A DNA stretch of 64,000 nt from Niallia sp. Man26. Its GTDB lineage: Bacteria; Bacillota; Bacilli; Bacillales; Cytobacillaceae. The DNA is taken from assembly GCF_022049065.2 (NCBI RefSeq), contig NZ_CP095744.1:248001-312000 (forward strand), in the 5' to 3' direction. A model generated the notes under the pieces. It ran no database searches, was not told where the DNA came from, and saw only the letters and a program-made list of their open reading frames with translations. Each line of letters opens with the position of its first letter. Position 1 is the stretch's first letter. The position numbers were made by a program, and so were the translations under genes. Of this stretch, positions 18,000-29,455 are shown piece after piece.

Positions 18000-18779
18000 T
18001 TGTTGAAGTAATAAGGAATTCATGTACAATACATCAAAAATATAAACAGATGACATCATGTTGTAGATTTTAGATAACTCAAGTTGCTTATCAGAAGAAT
18101 ATGTCATGATTACCTCGTCACATAATTTTGCTAATGCAGAATCGCGGCTCCCGGTAATACCGATTACCTTCATATGATTGTTCTGAAGCCTTTTTGCAAT
18201 ATCAATCATTGCTTTGTTTCTTCCTGTATGGGAAATGACAAAAGAAATAGTAGATGACGTATTTTTGAGATTAGTTAAATAATGCTGATTGGCACTGTTA
18301 TAGGCAACTGCCATCATGCCGACTTCATTCCATTTGGCGCAAGCTTGCTGGGCGATATAATAATTGATATCAACACCATAAACATCGATCCGTTCAGCGG
18401 TTCTTAACCACTCGATTATATGTTCTAAACTGGCATGGTTAAACATTCTTCTCGTTTCGGTAAATGCTCGTTCATAAAACCCTGGAACTAAATCTATCCC
18501 GTATATGCTGCTTTTGTTTTCAGAGAAATCAGTGTGTTTTTTTTCTGCTTTCCCGTCTTGCTTATATTCAAGTGCCAATTTCAGCTGAAAGTCAGGATAT
18601 CCTTTTAAACCTAGTTTTTTACATAAACGAACAATTGTCGAGGAACTGGAGAAAGTTAATTTTGCCAGTTCATTGGCTGTTGCGTTAAATACAACTGTCG
18701 GATTTTCCAGTATATAGTTTACGATATACTGCTCCTGTGACGTTAAATTATAGCTGTATTTCATCTTTTTAATTAGCAT
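17985..18779 (-). CDS. MurR/RpiR-family transcriptional regulator
   Basis: A 264-residue regulator: N-terminal HTH_6 (LTSQEQYIVNYILENPTVVFNATANELAKLTFSSSSTIVRLCKKLG) and a C-terminal SIS sugar-phosphate isomerase fold (residues about 105-240; INYYIAQQACAKWNEVG, ISHTGRNKAMIDIAKRL). Such proteins sense sugar phosphates. It is convergent with the oxidoreductase pair and followed upstream by a second RpiR gene in the same direction, 44 nt apart. Start ATG 18779 with GAAGGGGAAG upstream. Confidence 0.88.
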   Translation of the reverse strand: MLIKKMKYSYNLTSQEQYIVNYILENPTVVFNATANELAKLTFSSSSTIVRLCKKLGLKGYPDFQLKLALEYKQDGKAEKKHTDFSENKSSIYGIDLVPGFYERAFTETRRMFNHASLEHIIEWLRTAERIDVYGVDINYYIAQQACAKWNEVGMMAVAYNSANQHYLTNLKNTSSTISFVISHTGRNKAMIDIAKRLQNNHMKVIGITGSRDSALAKLCDEVIMTYSSDKQLELSKIYNMMSSVYIFDVLYMNSLLLQQEKES

Positions 18780-18822
18780 TTCATACTTCCCCTTCTCTTA
18801 CTGCCGAACATTGGCACATCCT

Positions 18823-19686
18823 CTAAAAAGGTTTCTCTTCGAATTGCTGTAACACTTCTGCTCTCCATAATTGTCTTTGGCGATTTTCCTGGTATTCCAT
18901 TTGATAAAGAGTGGAAAATAACACATTTAATATGTATTCAAATGCTGCTTGAGAAGAATAGGTGGAAATTTTCTCTGTTTCCTTCGTTTCTAATCTTGAT
19001 ACGGTAATAATTACATCTGCCAGTTTTCCGAGCTCACTGTCAGGATATGATGTCAGCAACAAAATAGGAATGCCTCTCTCTTTTATCAATCTTGCTGCAA
19101 CTAAGTCATTCATAGCTTTTGCATCATAGCTGATGAAAAAGGCGCAGTCATCTCTTAATAAATTCGCAGCGTTTAATGCCCATTCTTCTCGCTCTTTAGC
19201 AAGAATAGCATATTTATTAATCTTCCAAAGTTTATTTTGAAAGCTTTCGGCACGAATTTGAGAATCACCAGCCGCAAACAGGAAAATACGTTTGGCATTA
19301 TATAAATGTTTAGTCATTTCCATAAGCTGTGCTTCATTTAAGAGCTGATACGTTTCTTTAATTGCTTGCTGTGTTAAATGCATCATATCTTCACTTATTT
19401 TCATCAGCGGGGAATGGTCCTCAAAAGGGATATTTGGATTAATGTCTTTTTGCGGTCCATCAAGTTGTTCGATTGATTTCAACAGCTGAATCTTAAACTC
19501 CTTGAAGCCCCTAAATCCCATTTTTTGAGCAAAACGAATAATAGAAGCATTAGAAGTGAAGGTTCGTTTCGCTAATTCCTGAATCGAGATATTTTCCATC
19601 GAGCTTGTATTTGCGAGTATATATTCTGCAATAGTTTGCTCTGTTGTTGTGAATTTTGTATATGCTGCAATCTGTTTTATTAACAA
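18823..19686 (-). CDS. MurR/RpiR-family transcriptional regulator (second)
   Basis: A 287-residue RpiR protein with the same layout: HTH_6 (TTEQTIAEYILANTSSMENISIQELAKRTFTSNASIIRFAQKMGF) and SIS domain (AKRIFLFAAGDSQIRAESF; FISYDAKAMNDLVAARLI). It is transcribed away from the Gfo/Idh gene at 19856, 169 bp off, so it probably controls that gene and itself. Two different RpiR genes next to three Gfo/Idh genes imply two related effectors. Confidence 0.87.
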   Translation of the reverse strand: MLIKQIAAYTKFTTTEQTIAEYILANTSSMENISIQELAKRTFTSNASIIRFAQKMGFRGFKEFKIQLLKSIEQLDGPQKDINPNIPFEDHSPLMKISEDMMHLTQQAIKETYQLLNEAQLMEMTKHLYNAKRIFLFAAGDSQIRAESFQNKLWKINKYAILAKEREEWALNAANLLRDDCAFFISYDAKAMNDLVAARLIKERGIPILLLTSYPDSELGKLADVIITVSRLETKETEKISTYSSQAAFEYILNVLFSTLYQMEYQENRQRQLWRAEVLQQFEEKPF

Positions 19687-19855
19687 GCCGCTCCATTCTC
19701 CTTTAATTCTGAACTATTTTTCCAATATATTTAAAGTATGAACAAAAAAATCGGAACTATTTTACCTAAATAAGCGTTTTCAAAGATGATTATAGCATTC
19801 TTCCCCTCGCACCCATATAATTAAAGCTATCAAGAGCTAATTAGGAGTGAGAAGC

Positions 19856-20872
19856 ATGTTAACAATCGGTTATATTGGAAATGGTAAAAGTACAAATCGT
19901 TATCATCTGCCTTTTGTACTACAGCGTGAAAACATTAAGGTAAAAACTATTTACCGCAGGAATCCTGACCGTGATAGTTGGGAAGCACATCCTTCTATTC
20001 ATTATACTACTAATCTTACTGAAATCATGAACGATGCAGAAATTCAGTTGATAGTCGTTAATACAGCAGTAGAATCGCATTTCGAATATGCAAAAATGGC
20101 ACTCGAGCATAATAAGCATGTGCTAGTGGAAAAACCGTTTATGCTGACAAAGGAAGAAGCAGAAGAAATATTTGCTCTTGCTAAGGAGAAAGGCTTGATT
20201 GCCCAGTGTTATCAAAACCGCCGCTATGATTCCGACTTCTTAACAGCAAAAAAAGTTTTGGAAAGCGGTAAATTAGGCGATTTGCTTGAAGTAGAAATGC
20301 ATTATGATTATTTTAGACCGGAAACTCCAGAATCTACTCATACGTTTACTTACTATCATAGTTATTTATACGGCCATGGCACCCATACGATTGATCAGGT
20401 AATTTCTTATTTTGGTAAGCCTGACCATATCCATTATGATGTCAGACAGCTTCTTGGTACTGGCCGAATGAACGATTATTTTGATTTAGATTTTTATTAT
20501 GACAAGCTGAAGGTTTCCGTCAAATCTAGCTTCTTTCGTTTGGTACAGCGTCCTAGTTTTGTGCTTTATGGTAAAAAAGGTGTTTTTGTCAAACAAACAG
20601 AGGATCGACAAGAGGAACATTTAAAGCTGTTTTATATGCCACACCATGCTAATTTCGGAATCGATTTACCTCAGCATTACGGCACCTTGACATATATGGA
20701 TGAACAGGGAGTTTATCACGAAGAAAAGGTTGTTTCCGAAGTTGGAGATTATGGTCGCGTCTATGATGATATTTATAACGCTATCATCAATGGAGCAGAC
20801 AAACAAATTAAAGATGAGCAAACACTTTTGGCGATGGAAATACTTGAACAAGGAATTAAGCAATGTAAGTAA
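19856..20872 (+). CDS. Gfo/Idh/MocA family oxidoreductase
   Basis: A 338-residue paralogue of the amber-interrupted gene at 15961, sharing the layout and many blocks (EHNKHVLVEKPF, HYDYF, HTID, HYDVR, DYFDLDFYYDKLKVSVKSS). Start ATG 19856 with TTAGGAG; the in-frame GTG at 19847 is not needed. Cofactor motif GYIGNG is a little degenerate. Divergent from an RpiR gene and followed by a terminator, so monocistronic. Likely substrate: a sugar or cyclitol; not assignable further. Confidence 0.88.
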   Translation: MLTIGYIGNGKSTNRYHLPFVLQRENIKVKTIYRRNPDRDSWEAHPSIHYTTNLTEIMNDAEIQLIVVNTAVESHFEYAKMALEHNKHVLVEKPFMLTKEEAEEIFALAKEKGLIAQCYQNRRYDSDFLTAKKVLESGKLGDLLEVEMHYDYFRPETPESTHTFTYYHSYLYGHGTHTIDQVISYFGKPDHIHYDVRQLLGTGRMNDYFDLDFYYDKLKVSVKSSFFRLVQRPSFVLYGKKGVFVKQTEDRQEEHLKLFYMPHHANFGIDLPQHYGTLTYMDEQGVYHEEKVVSEVGDYGRVYDDIYNAIINGADKQIKDEQTLLAMEILEQGIKQCK

Positions 20873-20884
20873 GATGTTTAACTT

Positions 20885-20920
20885 AAAGAAACCTTCACAG
20901 TCAGTGAAGGTTTCTTTTTT
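20885..20920. terminator. bidirectional terminator
   Basis: AAAGAAACCTTCAC / GTGAAGGTTTCTTT, a perfect 14-bp stem with a 5-nt loop and T-run, between convergent genes. Confidence 0.92.
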
Positions 20921-20922
20921 AC

Positions 20923-21756
20923 TTATATTAACCCATATTTCTTAAAGCTGTTATATATACCATCCTCGTCATGTCTGTCGGTAATATCGTTAGCTGCCCG
21001 TTTCACTTCTTCTTTAGCATTGCCCATTGCTACACCGTATTGAACAAATTCAAGCATCTCGATGTCGTTTGAACCATCACCATATGCGTATGTATGCTCT
21101 TTTTCTAGGCCGAGATGCTCGATTACCTTTTCAATGGCCGACGCCTTATGGATTCCAAAGATTGACACCTCTCCACTGTTAGTTCCGAAGAAAGGCACGG
21201 TGCTAGGAATGACAGTAAAAACAGACGGAAATTGTTCCATAATACGCTCAATCGGAACAGCAGAACCTAAAAACCCAATTTTATTAATATCATCTCTCAC
21301 TAAGTCTTCCGCTTCACTGATACTGTTATAAAATGACTGCATCGACTTCCGTAATTCTGCTTGTGCTGTTTGTGTTTCAAAAACAGTATCAATCAGTGCA
21401 CGGATGCTGTCTTTACAGCTTTTACTCGCAAATAGGCCTTCATTTGTTTCTAAGAAGAACTCAATTTCATGCTGATTAAAATAGTCCACCACCAATTGCA
21501 GATTATTCTTTTTTATAACTTCATGAAACAGCACTTCTCCGTTTAGCTCAATATAACCGCCTGCCGCACCAACAATGCCGTCAAAGCCAATCTCTAATAC
21601 TTCCGGAAACAATATCGATTTAGAACGTCCCGTACAAAGAAAAACGAAATGCCCATTGCTTCTCGCCTTTCTAACAGCAAGCTTAGCTGAATCTGGTATA
21701 ATGCCATTGTCATCTACAAGTGTTCCGTCAATATCCAAAAAAATAATTTTTTGCAT
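20923..21756 (-). CDS. Cof-type HAD-IIB family phosphatase
   Basis: A 277-residue HAD hydrolase: motif I FLDIDGTLVDDNG with the nucleophile Asp, motif II CTGRS, motif III/IV region YAYGDGSNDIEMLEFVQYGVAMGNA. The IIB cap lies between. Cof-type enzymes dephosphorylate sugar phosphates or flavin precursors. Start ATG 21756 chosen as the first ATG of the conserved start; an upstream GTG at 21762 is possible. It stands alone, convergent to the Gfo/Idh gene; sugar-phosphate turnover fits the neighbourhood. Confidence 0.9.
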   Translation of the reverse strand: MQKIIFLDIDGTLVDDNGIIPDSAKLAVRKARSNGHFVFLCTGRSKSILFPEVLEIGFDGIVGAAGGYIELNGEVLFHEVIKKNNLQLVVDYFNQHEIEFFLETNEGLFASKSCKDSIRALIDTVFETQTAQAELRKSMQSFYNSISEAEDLVRDDINKIGFLGSAVPIERIMEQFPSVFTVIPSTVPFFGTNSGEVSIFGIHKASAIEKVIEHLGLEKEHTYAYGDGSNDIEMLEFVQYGVAMGNAKEEVKRAANDITDRHDEDGIYNSFKKYGLI

Positions 21757-21924
21757 AAACACACCTACTCTATTGTTTAATTATGCCATTCTTTCCTCTA
21801 TACGTAATATAAACAGAAATATTTATTATTCTTTGCTATACTTATTATATAGTAAATACATATGGTTCTTAAATCACTTTCAAAAATATTCCCCGGGCTT
21901 CTCCAAAAAAAAGTATTATTTATA

Positions 21925-21960
21925 GACACTTCCGATAGACGAACTAATGTTCTGTTTGAT
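21925..21960 (+). other. candidate dif-like recombination site upstream of xerS
   Basis: In the 360-bp gap before xerS, this stretch contains ACTTCCGATA, then a central AACTA and TTCTGTTTGA. The XerS target difSL of streptococci, which lies next to xerS, also has TTCCGA on the left, a central AACTA and TTCT on the right, as I recall it. Symmetry here is weak and spacing differs by about 2 nt. ACTTCCGATA also equals part of the arm of the palindrome at 34787. The rest of the gap is AT-rich with nothing else I can name. Confidence 0.3.
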
Positions 21961-22115
21961 AAAATAAACATATATACCAAATTAGGAGTCTTTTATCATT
22001 CCTTTTTAATAAAGTAAACCGATAAATTCGGTAAGAGCTGATGCCTATAAAATTGGTGGATGTACAGAAATAAAAATTCAGGCAATAGATCTTATTCCTG
22101 ATATGAGGTGTGATC

Positions 22116-23234
22116 ATGGCAATAACAAAACAACATGAAATGTATGAAAAACGGCTTGAGGAATTGCTGAAGGAAATGCCTTATTATGTCGTTGAATATG
22201 TAGACGATAAATTGGATATTCGCTCGCCTCTTACTCTGTTTAATTATGTGAGGGATTATAAAGAATTTTTCTCCTGGCTGCTTGCAGAAGGTATTGTTTC
22301 CTGCGAGTGCATGAAGGAAATTCCAGTGGAAGCATTAGGCGCTCTGCCTCTTTCTGATGTGCAGAACTACTTCAAATATGCAGCAAGGAAAAAGTACAAA
22401 CTAACGGAAAAAGATGATGTGACCAAAAAAATCAGTCCGAAAACTGTTAATCGGCAAAAGTCAGCCCTCCGCTCTCTTTTCAACTACCTGTCATTAGAAG
22501 CAGAGGTTGATGGTGGTGAACCTTATTTTCACCGTAATGTGATGAAAAAAATTCCGATAAAAAAAGTCTCAGAAACATTTAATGAAAGAGCGCGAAAAAT
22601 AACGGAAAAAATCTTTATTAACGATAATGATGTCGAGTTCCTACATTATATCGAGCATCATTATGAGGAAACATTAACACCTGCAGAGCTGCGATATTAT
22701 AAGCGGGATAAAGAGAGGAATTTTGCGATACTGTCCCTATTCCTTGGCAGCGGTATTCGTGTAAATGAATTAACCTCCCTTCGCTTAAAGGATGTTGATT
22801 TAGCAGCAAGCGAAATCAGTGTCATTCGCAAAGGAGGCAAAAAGGACACGGTGTCTGTTACTCCCTCCTCTCTCCAGGATGTTATTAAATACTTGGAAGT
22901 GAGAGCGACTAAGTATAAGGCAGGCAGCGGCGAAAACGAGTATTTGTTCATTAAACTGTATAAAGGGAATCCCGAACCATTAACAAACAGAGCAGTTGAG
23001 GACATTGTATATAAATATACGAAGTCCTTTGATAAGCGGATGTCACCCCATAAATTGCGACATACATATGCAACCAATTTAGCAGAGCATACCGGCGGTG
23101 ATATCCCCTTAATCATGAACCAATTAGGCCATACCCAATCAGATATTTCCCTGCTTTATATCAACACATCGAGGGAAAAAGCAAAAATGGCTGCAGAATT
23201 AATGGATAAACGGCGCCAAAATAAGGACGAATAA
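22116..23234 (+). CDS. xerS: tyrosine recombinase XerS
   Basis: A 372-residue tyrosine recombinase with the XerS arrangement: N-terminal SAM-like core-binding domain (MPYYVVEYVDDKLDIRSPLT; DYKEFFSWLL) and catalytic domain with Arg in GSGIRVNELTSL, Lys in RKGGKKD, HKLRH (HxxR), LGHTQSD and the Tyr nucleophile in LLYINTS. XerS replaces XerC/XerD in streptococci; in bacilli it is usually an extra copy. GAGGTG 5 nt before ATG 22116. No phage or integrative-element genes flank it, so it is a solitary chromosomal recombinase. Confidence 0.9.
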   Translation: MAITKQHEMYEKRLEELLKEMPYYVVEYVDDKLDIRSPLTLFNYVRDYKEFFSWLLAEGIVSCECMKEIPVEALGALPLSDVQNYFKYAARKKYKLTEKDDVTKKISPKTVNRQKSALRSLFNYLSLEAEVDGGEPYFHRNVMKKIPIKKVSETFNERARKITEKIFINDNDVEFLHYIEHHYEETLTPAELRYYKRDKERNFAILSLFLGSGIRVNELTSLRLKDVDLAASEISVIRKGGKKDTVSVTPSSLQDVIKYLEVRATKYKAGSGENEYLFIKLYKGNPEPLTNRAVEDIVYKYTKSFDKRMSPHKLRHTYATNLAEHTGGDIPLIMNQLGHTQSDISLLYINTSREKAKMAAELMDKRRQNKDE

Positions 23235-23344
23235 CCAGGCACTTCTGACTACCAGGAGTGCTTTTTCTCCTTCTGTTTCTATAGGATAAGCTTCTTTCTT
23301 TTCGCACAAAATACCTTTGATTAATTTTAAGGAGTGTGCCGTTT

Positions 23345-23617
23345 ATGAGGGAAATACTAGAGCAAGTAAAAGAAAATCTGGAAAGAACCTTTGACCAACC
23401 TGGAGCAAATGACTTAACAGCAAGTATTGAACTATTAGAAACAGCAAAAGATCTTTATGGTGATAAAGGAACACTGCTGCAAGATATGATTCGTGCATTG
23501 GCACAAGCAAATCATGCAAAAAATGAATTAAATATTTCAGGCGACATTTCTTCATCTGCTGCGTTTGGAGAAGCATATAATGCTGTTAGCCATGCGTTAT
23601 CATCTTATGAAAGATAA
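23345..23617 (+). CDS. small conserved-looking hypothetical protein, 90 residues
   Basis: An all-helical, acidic 90-residue protein (MREILEQVKENLERTFDQPG...) with AAGGAG 10 nt before its ATG and its own terminator, so it is very likely expressed. It could be a small Bacillus-type cytosolic protein of the Ytz class, but I do not recognise the family. It follows xerS by 110 bp; there is no sign of functional linkage. Confidence 0.65.
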   Translation: MREILEQVKENLERTFDQPGANDLTASIELLETAKDLYGDKGTLLQDMIRALAQANHAKNELNISGDISSSAAFGEAYNAVSHALSSYER

Positions 23618-23624
23618 ATCAATT

Positions 23625-23657
23625 AAAAAAAACCTCGGTTTGCTTGCCGGGGTTTTT
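23625..23657. terminator. bidirectional terminator
   Basis: AAAAACCTCGG pairs with CCGGGGTTTTT (one T-G pair) around TTTGCTTG; separates convergent genes. Confidence 0.88.
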
Positions 23658-23665
23658 CTAATTGT

Positions 23666-24943
23666 TTAAAGGCTGTTAGCTCCTTTGATGATGGTTACTT
23701 CTCTTTGTAGATAGGCCCAGTTTTGCGGTGCAGGCAAGCTGATTTGCCAAAAGGTTGTTCCAGCAAGCTTGTTTACGTCGATTATTTTGTATTTTTCTAG
23801 ATAACTCCTGATATCTTCAAACCAGACGATATGCTGATTATTTCCTGACCAGTATTCAAACCACGGAGATTTTGCCGCATTATCGTATTGAATGTCTGTA
23901 AGTAAGGATATTGCTGTATTTTGGGCGGCAAGGACAGATACCCCTTGTGTCGCATTTGTAGCGACTACTTTGTCATATCCATATAGCGCCATTGCAATCA
24001 TCAGCTTCTCGGAACTAACCAATGTTAAAGCATAGGCAACAACCTGTTCGACAAAGGCAATAGGCGAAACAGGTTCAGGCGGACCGCCAGGGTAGCCGTA
24101 ATCAATGGTCATCAATGCCATTAAATCCGCACTCCTGGCTATAGCTTCATAATCATATGCTCCAACAATCCGGTTTGCTGGAAGATCTGCCGATTTGGCG
24201 TGGACATTCACATTCAATAACAAACTTCCTAACTGTTGTTTTAATGCTTGTAAAAATAAATTAAAATCATTGCGGCGAGCTGGCGGAATAAACTCAAAAT
24301 CAATACTTACGCCTCCAAAGCCACGAGTATTTGTGAGATTAACAATGCTCGATACTAAGTTTTGCCGGTATACGGCGTTCTCCAAAACAGCACCCGCAAG
24401 TTCTGGGCTAAAACCGCTGCTTGTAAAATTGCGGATCATTAATAAGGGAATGCTGTTAAGCTGCCGGCATCGATTGATAAGTGCACTATCATCTGTTTGT
24501 GCAAAGCAATAGCCTTCCGTAGTGAAGGAATAGTTGACAATAGCAATATACGTTAGCTGTGCAGCAAGGGAATTTATAGTGGCAAGATTTGCTATTGTAT
24601 TGGATGGAACAATAAAACCAAGTGTGCTTATTGTCAGTTTGGTCGGAGAGGGTATATTAATTATTTGCCCAATTTGCAAAGGATTTAAAGAAACGCCTTC
24701 ATTCGCAGCCGTGATAGCTGGAGTGGTTGTATTAAATTGTTGTGCGATTTCCCATAAGTTATCACCGTTAATTGTTTTATAGGCACGAACAGGTAAAGCA
24801 TTATCTGTGATGTACAGGGCAAGTCCTGGCACAATACTTGAGGAAGTTAAACCGTTAGTAGTAATAATCGTATTTTCCGCCACATTATAACGAGCAGAAA
24901 TTGACCATAGATTTTCCCCGCTCTTTACGACATGAACAGTCAT
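23666..24943 (-). CDS. LysM-GH18 spore cortex/germination-type hydrolase (YaaH/SleL-like)
   Basis: A 425-residue protein with two N-terminal LysM repeats (VHVVKSGENLWSISARYNV; AYKTINGDNLWEIAQQFNT; residues about 2-95) and a GH18 catalytic domain (about 105-425) with the active-site strand GFGGVSIDFEF, MTIDYGYPGGPPEP and a Trp-rich barrel end. Spore proteins YaaH/SleL (N-acetylglucosaminidase acting on cortex fragments) have this exact layout and no signal peptide. AAAGGGGG lies 7 nt before ATG 24943, with a tandem ATG at 24946. It supports a spore-former. Confidence 0.9.
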   Translation of the reverse strand: MTVHVVKSGENLWSISARYNVAENTIITTNGLTSSSIVPGLALYITDNALPVRAYKTINGDNLWEIAQQFNTTTPAITAANEGVSLNPLQIGQIINIPSPTKLTISTLGFIVPSNTIANLATINSLAAQLTYIAIVNYSFTTEGYCFAQTDDSALINRCRQLNSIPLLMIRNFTSSGFSPELAGAVLENAVYRQNLVSSIVNLTNTRGFGGVSIDFEFIPPARRNDFNLFLQALKQQLGSLLLNVNVHAKSADLPANRIVGAYDYEAIARSADLMALMTIDYGYPGGPPEPVSPIAFVEQVVAYALTLVSSEKLMIAMALYGYDKVVATNATQGVSVLAAQNTAISLLTDIQYDNAAKSPWFEYWSGNNQHIVWFEDIRSYLEKYKIIDVNKLAGTTFWQISLPAPQNWAYLQREVTIIKGANSL

Positions 24944-25027
24944 CATAACACCCCCTTTTAATCCATTTATATGGGAGATGTTCAAGATTATACAGGTTTT
25001 ATCATATGGTCATGTATGTTTATGAAC

Positions 25028-25738
25028 TCACAGTATATGACTGTTTCCTTGGAGGAAGAACTGTGATTGCTCGTAATTATACGTTACCTTTGAAAAATCA
25101 AAGGGCTGGCCGTTTGTTAAATGAAAAATGGTCTCAGCAGAAAGCTTCGGATCTCCACTCACTAGTCCTAGATAACCTGCTTCCGCCTCATCCAGTTTCC
25201 CAACTTGAAGATACATATCTGAGAAACCAACCTTAAGTCCTAATCCCTCTGTTATATAATGAAAAATCGATTCAGTAACAATTTCTTTATTCAAGTAGGA
25301 AATGATGCCTTTATGATAGTAGGATTCTTCCAAACATAAAGTTTGCCCATTAATATACCTTACCCTTTTTACATAGTAAACATCTTCCGTCTCCTTTAAG
25401 TTTAAGCTTTGTGCAGCTTCAGCTGTCGGTTTTCTTACATCGAATTCAATTACTTGTGACGTTATTTGAAAACCCTCTAAATCCTTTTTAAACCCTTGAT
25501 TCGAAAGTAAGCTTATATAGCCTTTACGGTGGTGTCTTCTTACAAAAATACCGCTGCCTCTTACTTGAAAGATAATGCCCTTTTTCTCGAGCATATCAAG
25601 AGACTTGGTTATTGTGCTTTTGCTGACCTCAAACTGATTCATTAATGCTTCGATGACAGGAAGTTTGTCCCCTTGCTGGAGGGAATGGTCCTCAATATAT
25701 CTTTCAATTTCTGCTGCGATTTGCTGGTACTTTAACAT
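25028..25738 (-). CDS. GntR/HutC-family regulator of the beta-glucoside genes
   Basis: A 236-residue regulator: GntR winged HTH (residues 1-70; YIEDHSLQQGDKLPVIEALMNQFEVSKSTITKSLDMLEKKGIIFQVRGSGIFV) and a UTRA effector domain (about 85-232) of the TreR/GmuR type, which binds sugar phosphates. ATG 25738 is preferred because AGAGGA (25745-25750) is correctly spaced for it and not for ATG 25744. Divergent from the PTS gene with an operator-like palindrome between, so it should repress bglP-bglH until a phosphorylated beta-glucoside is present. An extended -10 (TGCTATAAT) precedes it. Confidence 0.88.
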   Translation of the reverse strand: MLKYQQIAAEIERYIEDHSLQQGDKLPVIEALMNQFEVSKSTITKSLDMLEKKGIIFQVRGSGIFVRRHHRKGYISLLSNQGFKKDLEGFQITSQVIEFDVRKPTAEAAQSLNLKETEDVYYVKRVRYINGQTLCLEESYYHKGIISYLNKEIVTESIFHYITEGLGLKVGFSDMYLQVGKLDEAEAGYLGLVSGDPKLSAETIFHLTNGQPFDFSKVTYNYEQSQFFLQGNSHIL

Positions 25739-25823
25739 ATACATTCCTCTTTAATTATTTATAGAAGGATTATAGCATAAATCAGCAAAAATCTCATTTA
25801 TCATTATGATGGTACAAAATAAT

Positions 25824-25862
25824 TTGTTGGTACTTGATAAATTATACCGATACAATTATAAT
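25824..25862 (+). promoter_or_regulatory. promoter and operator of the beta-glucoside PTS operon
   Basis: TTGATA (25834-25839), 17 bp, TATAAT (25857-25862): a near-consensus SigA promoter 35 bp before the PTS start. Overlapping it, TTGTTGGTA (25824-25832) and TACCGATACAA (25845-25855) form an imperfect inverted repeat, a likely site for the GntR repressor; another GGTAC lies just upstream. Confidence 0.75.
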
Positions 25863-25896
25863 GTAAGCGTATAAAGGATTGAAGGAGGGGTACAAA

Positions 25897-29249
<3,353 letters not shown>

Positions 29250-29254
29250 TGACA

Positions 29255-29293
29255 GAAAAAAACCTTATCCTTTTAACAGGATAAGGTTTTTTT
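29255..29293 (+). terminator. terminator of the bglPH operon
   Basis: AAAAAACCTTATCC / GGATAAGGTTTTTT perfect 14-bp stem with TTTTAACA loop and T-run. Confidence 0.93.
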
Positions 29294-29340
29294 CTATTAC
29301 AGCCATTTATTTTAAGTTTTAACAAAATCCGGACATACTT

Positions 29341-29455
29341 TTGACATATTTATGCTCTACAATATGATTAAGTTGCCGCATCCCCCACCTCACACACTAA
29401 CAATGCTGCGATAATCAAAAACAGGAGCGGATTCTATCCTGCTCCTGTTTTTTTA
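29341..29455 (+). ncRNA. candidate small RNA: promoter, C-rich body and terminator in the bglH-phoU gap
   Basis: Seen: TTGACA (29341-29346), 16 bp, TATGAT (29363-29368), then about 80 bp with no reading frame, ending in a strong hairpin (AAACAGGAGC / GCTCCTGTTT plus GGAT/ATCC inside) followed by seven Ts. The predicted RNA, about 29375-29452, contains CCCCCACCTC (29382-29391), which is complementary to a GGAGG-type ribosome binding site, lying in a loop between GCAT and ATGC. C-rich loops that block ribosome sites are known in Gram-positive sRNAs such as FsrA and RsaE/RoxS. It lies after the bglPH terminator, so it is a separate unit. The same hairpin also ends the pst operon from the other side. 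Confidence 0.5.
29415..29455. terminator. bidirectional terminator shared by the candidate sRNA and the pst-phoU operon
   Basis: Ten-bp outer stem AAACAGGAGC / GCTCCTGTTT plus inner GGAT/ATCC with one bulged T; T-run on the plus side and TTTTTGATT on the minus side. Confidence 0.88.
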
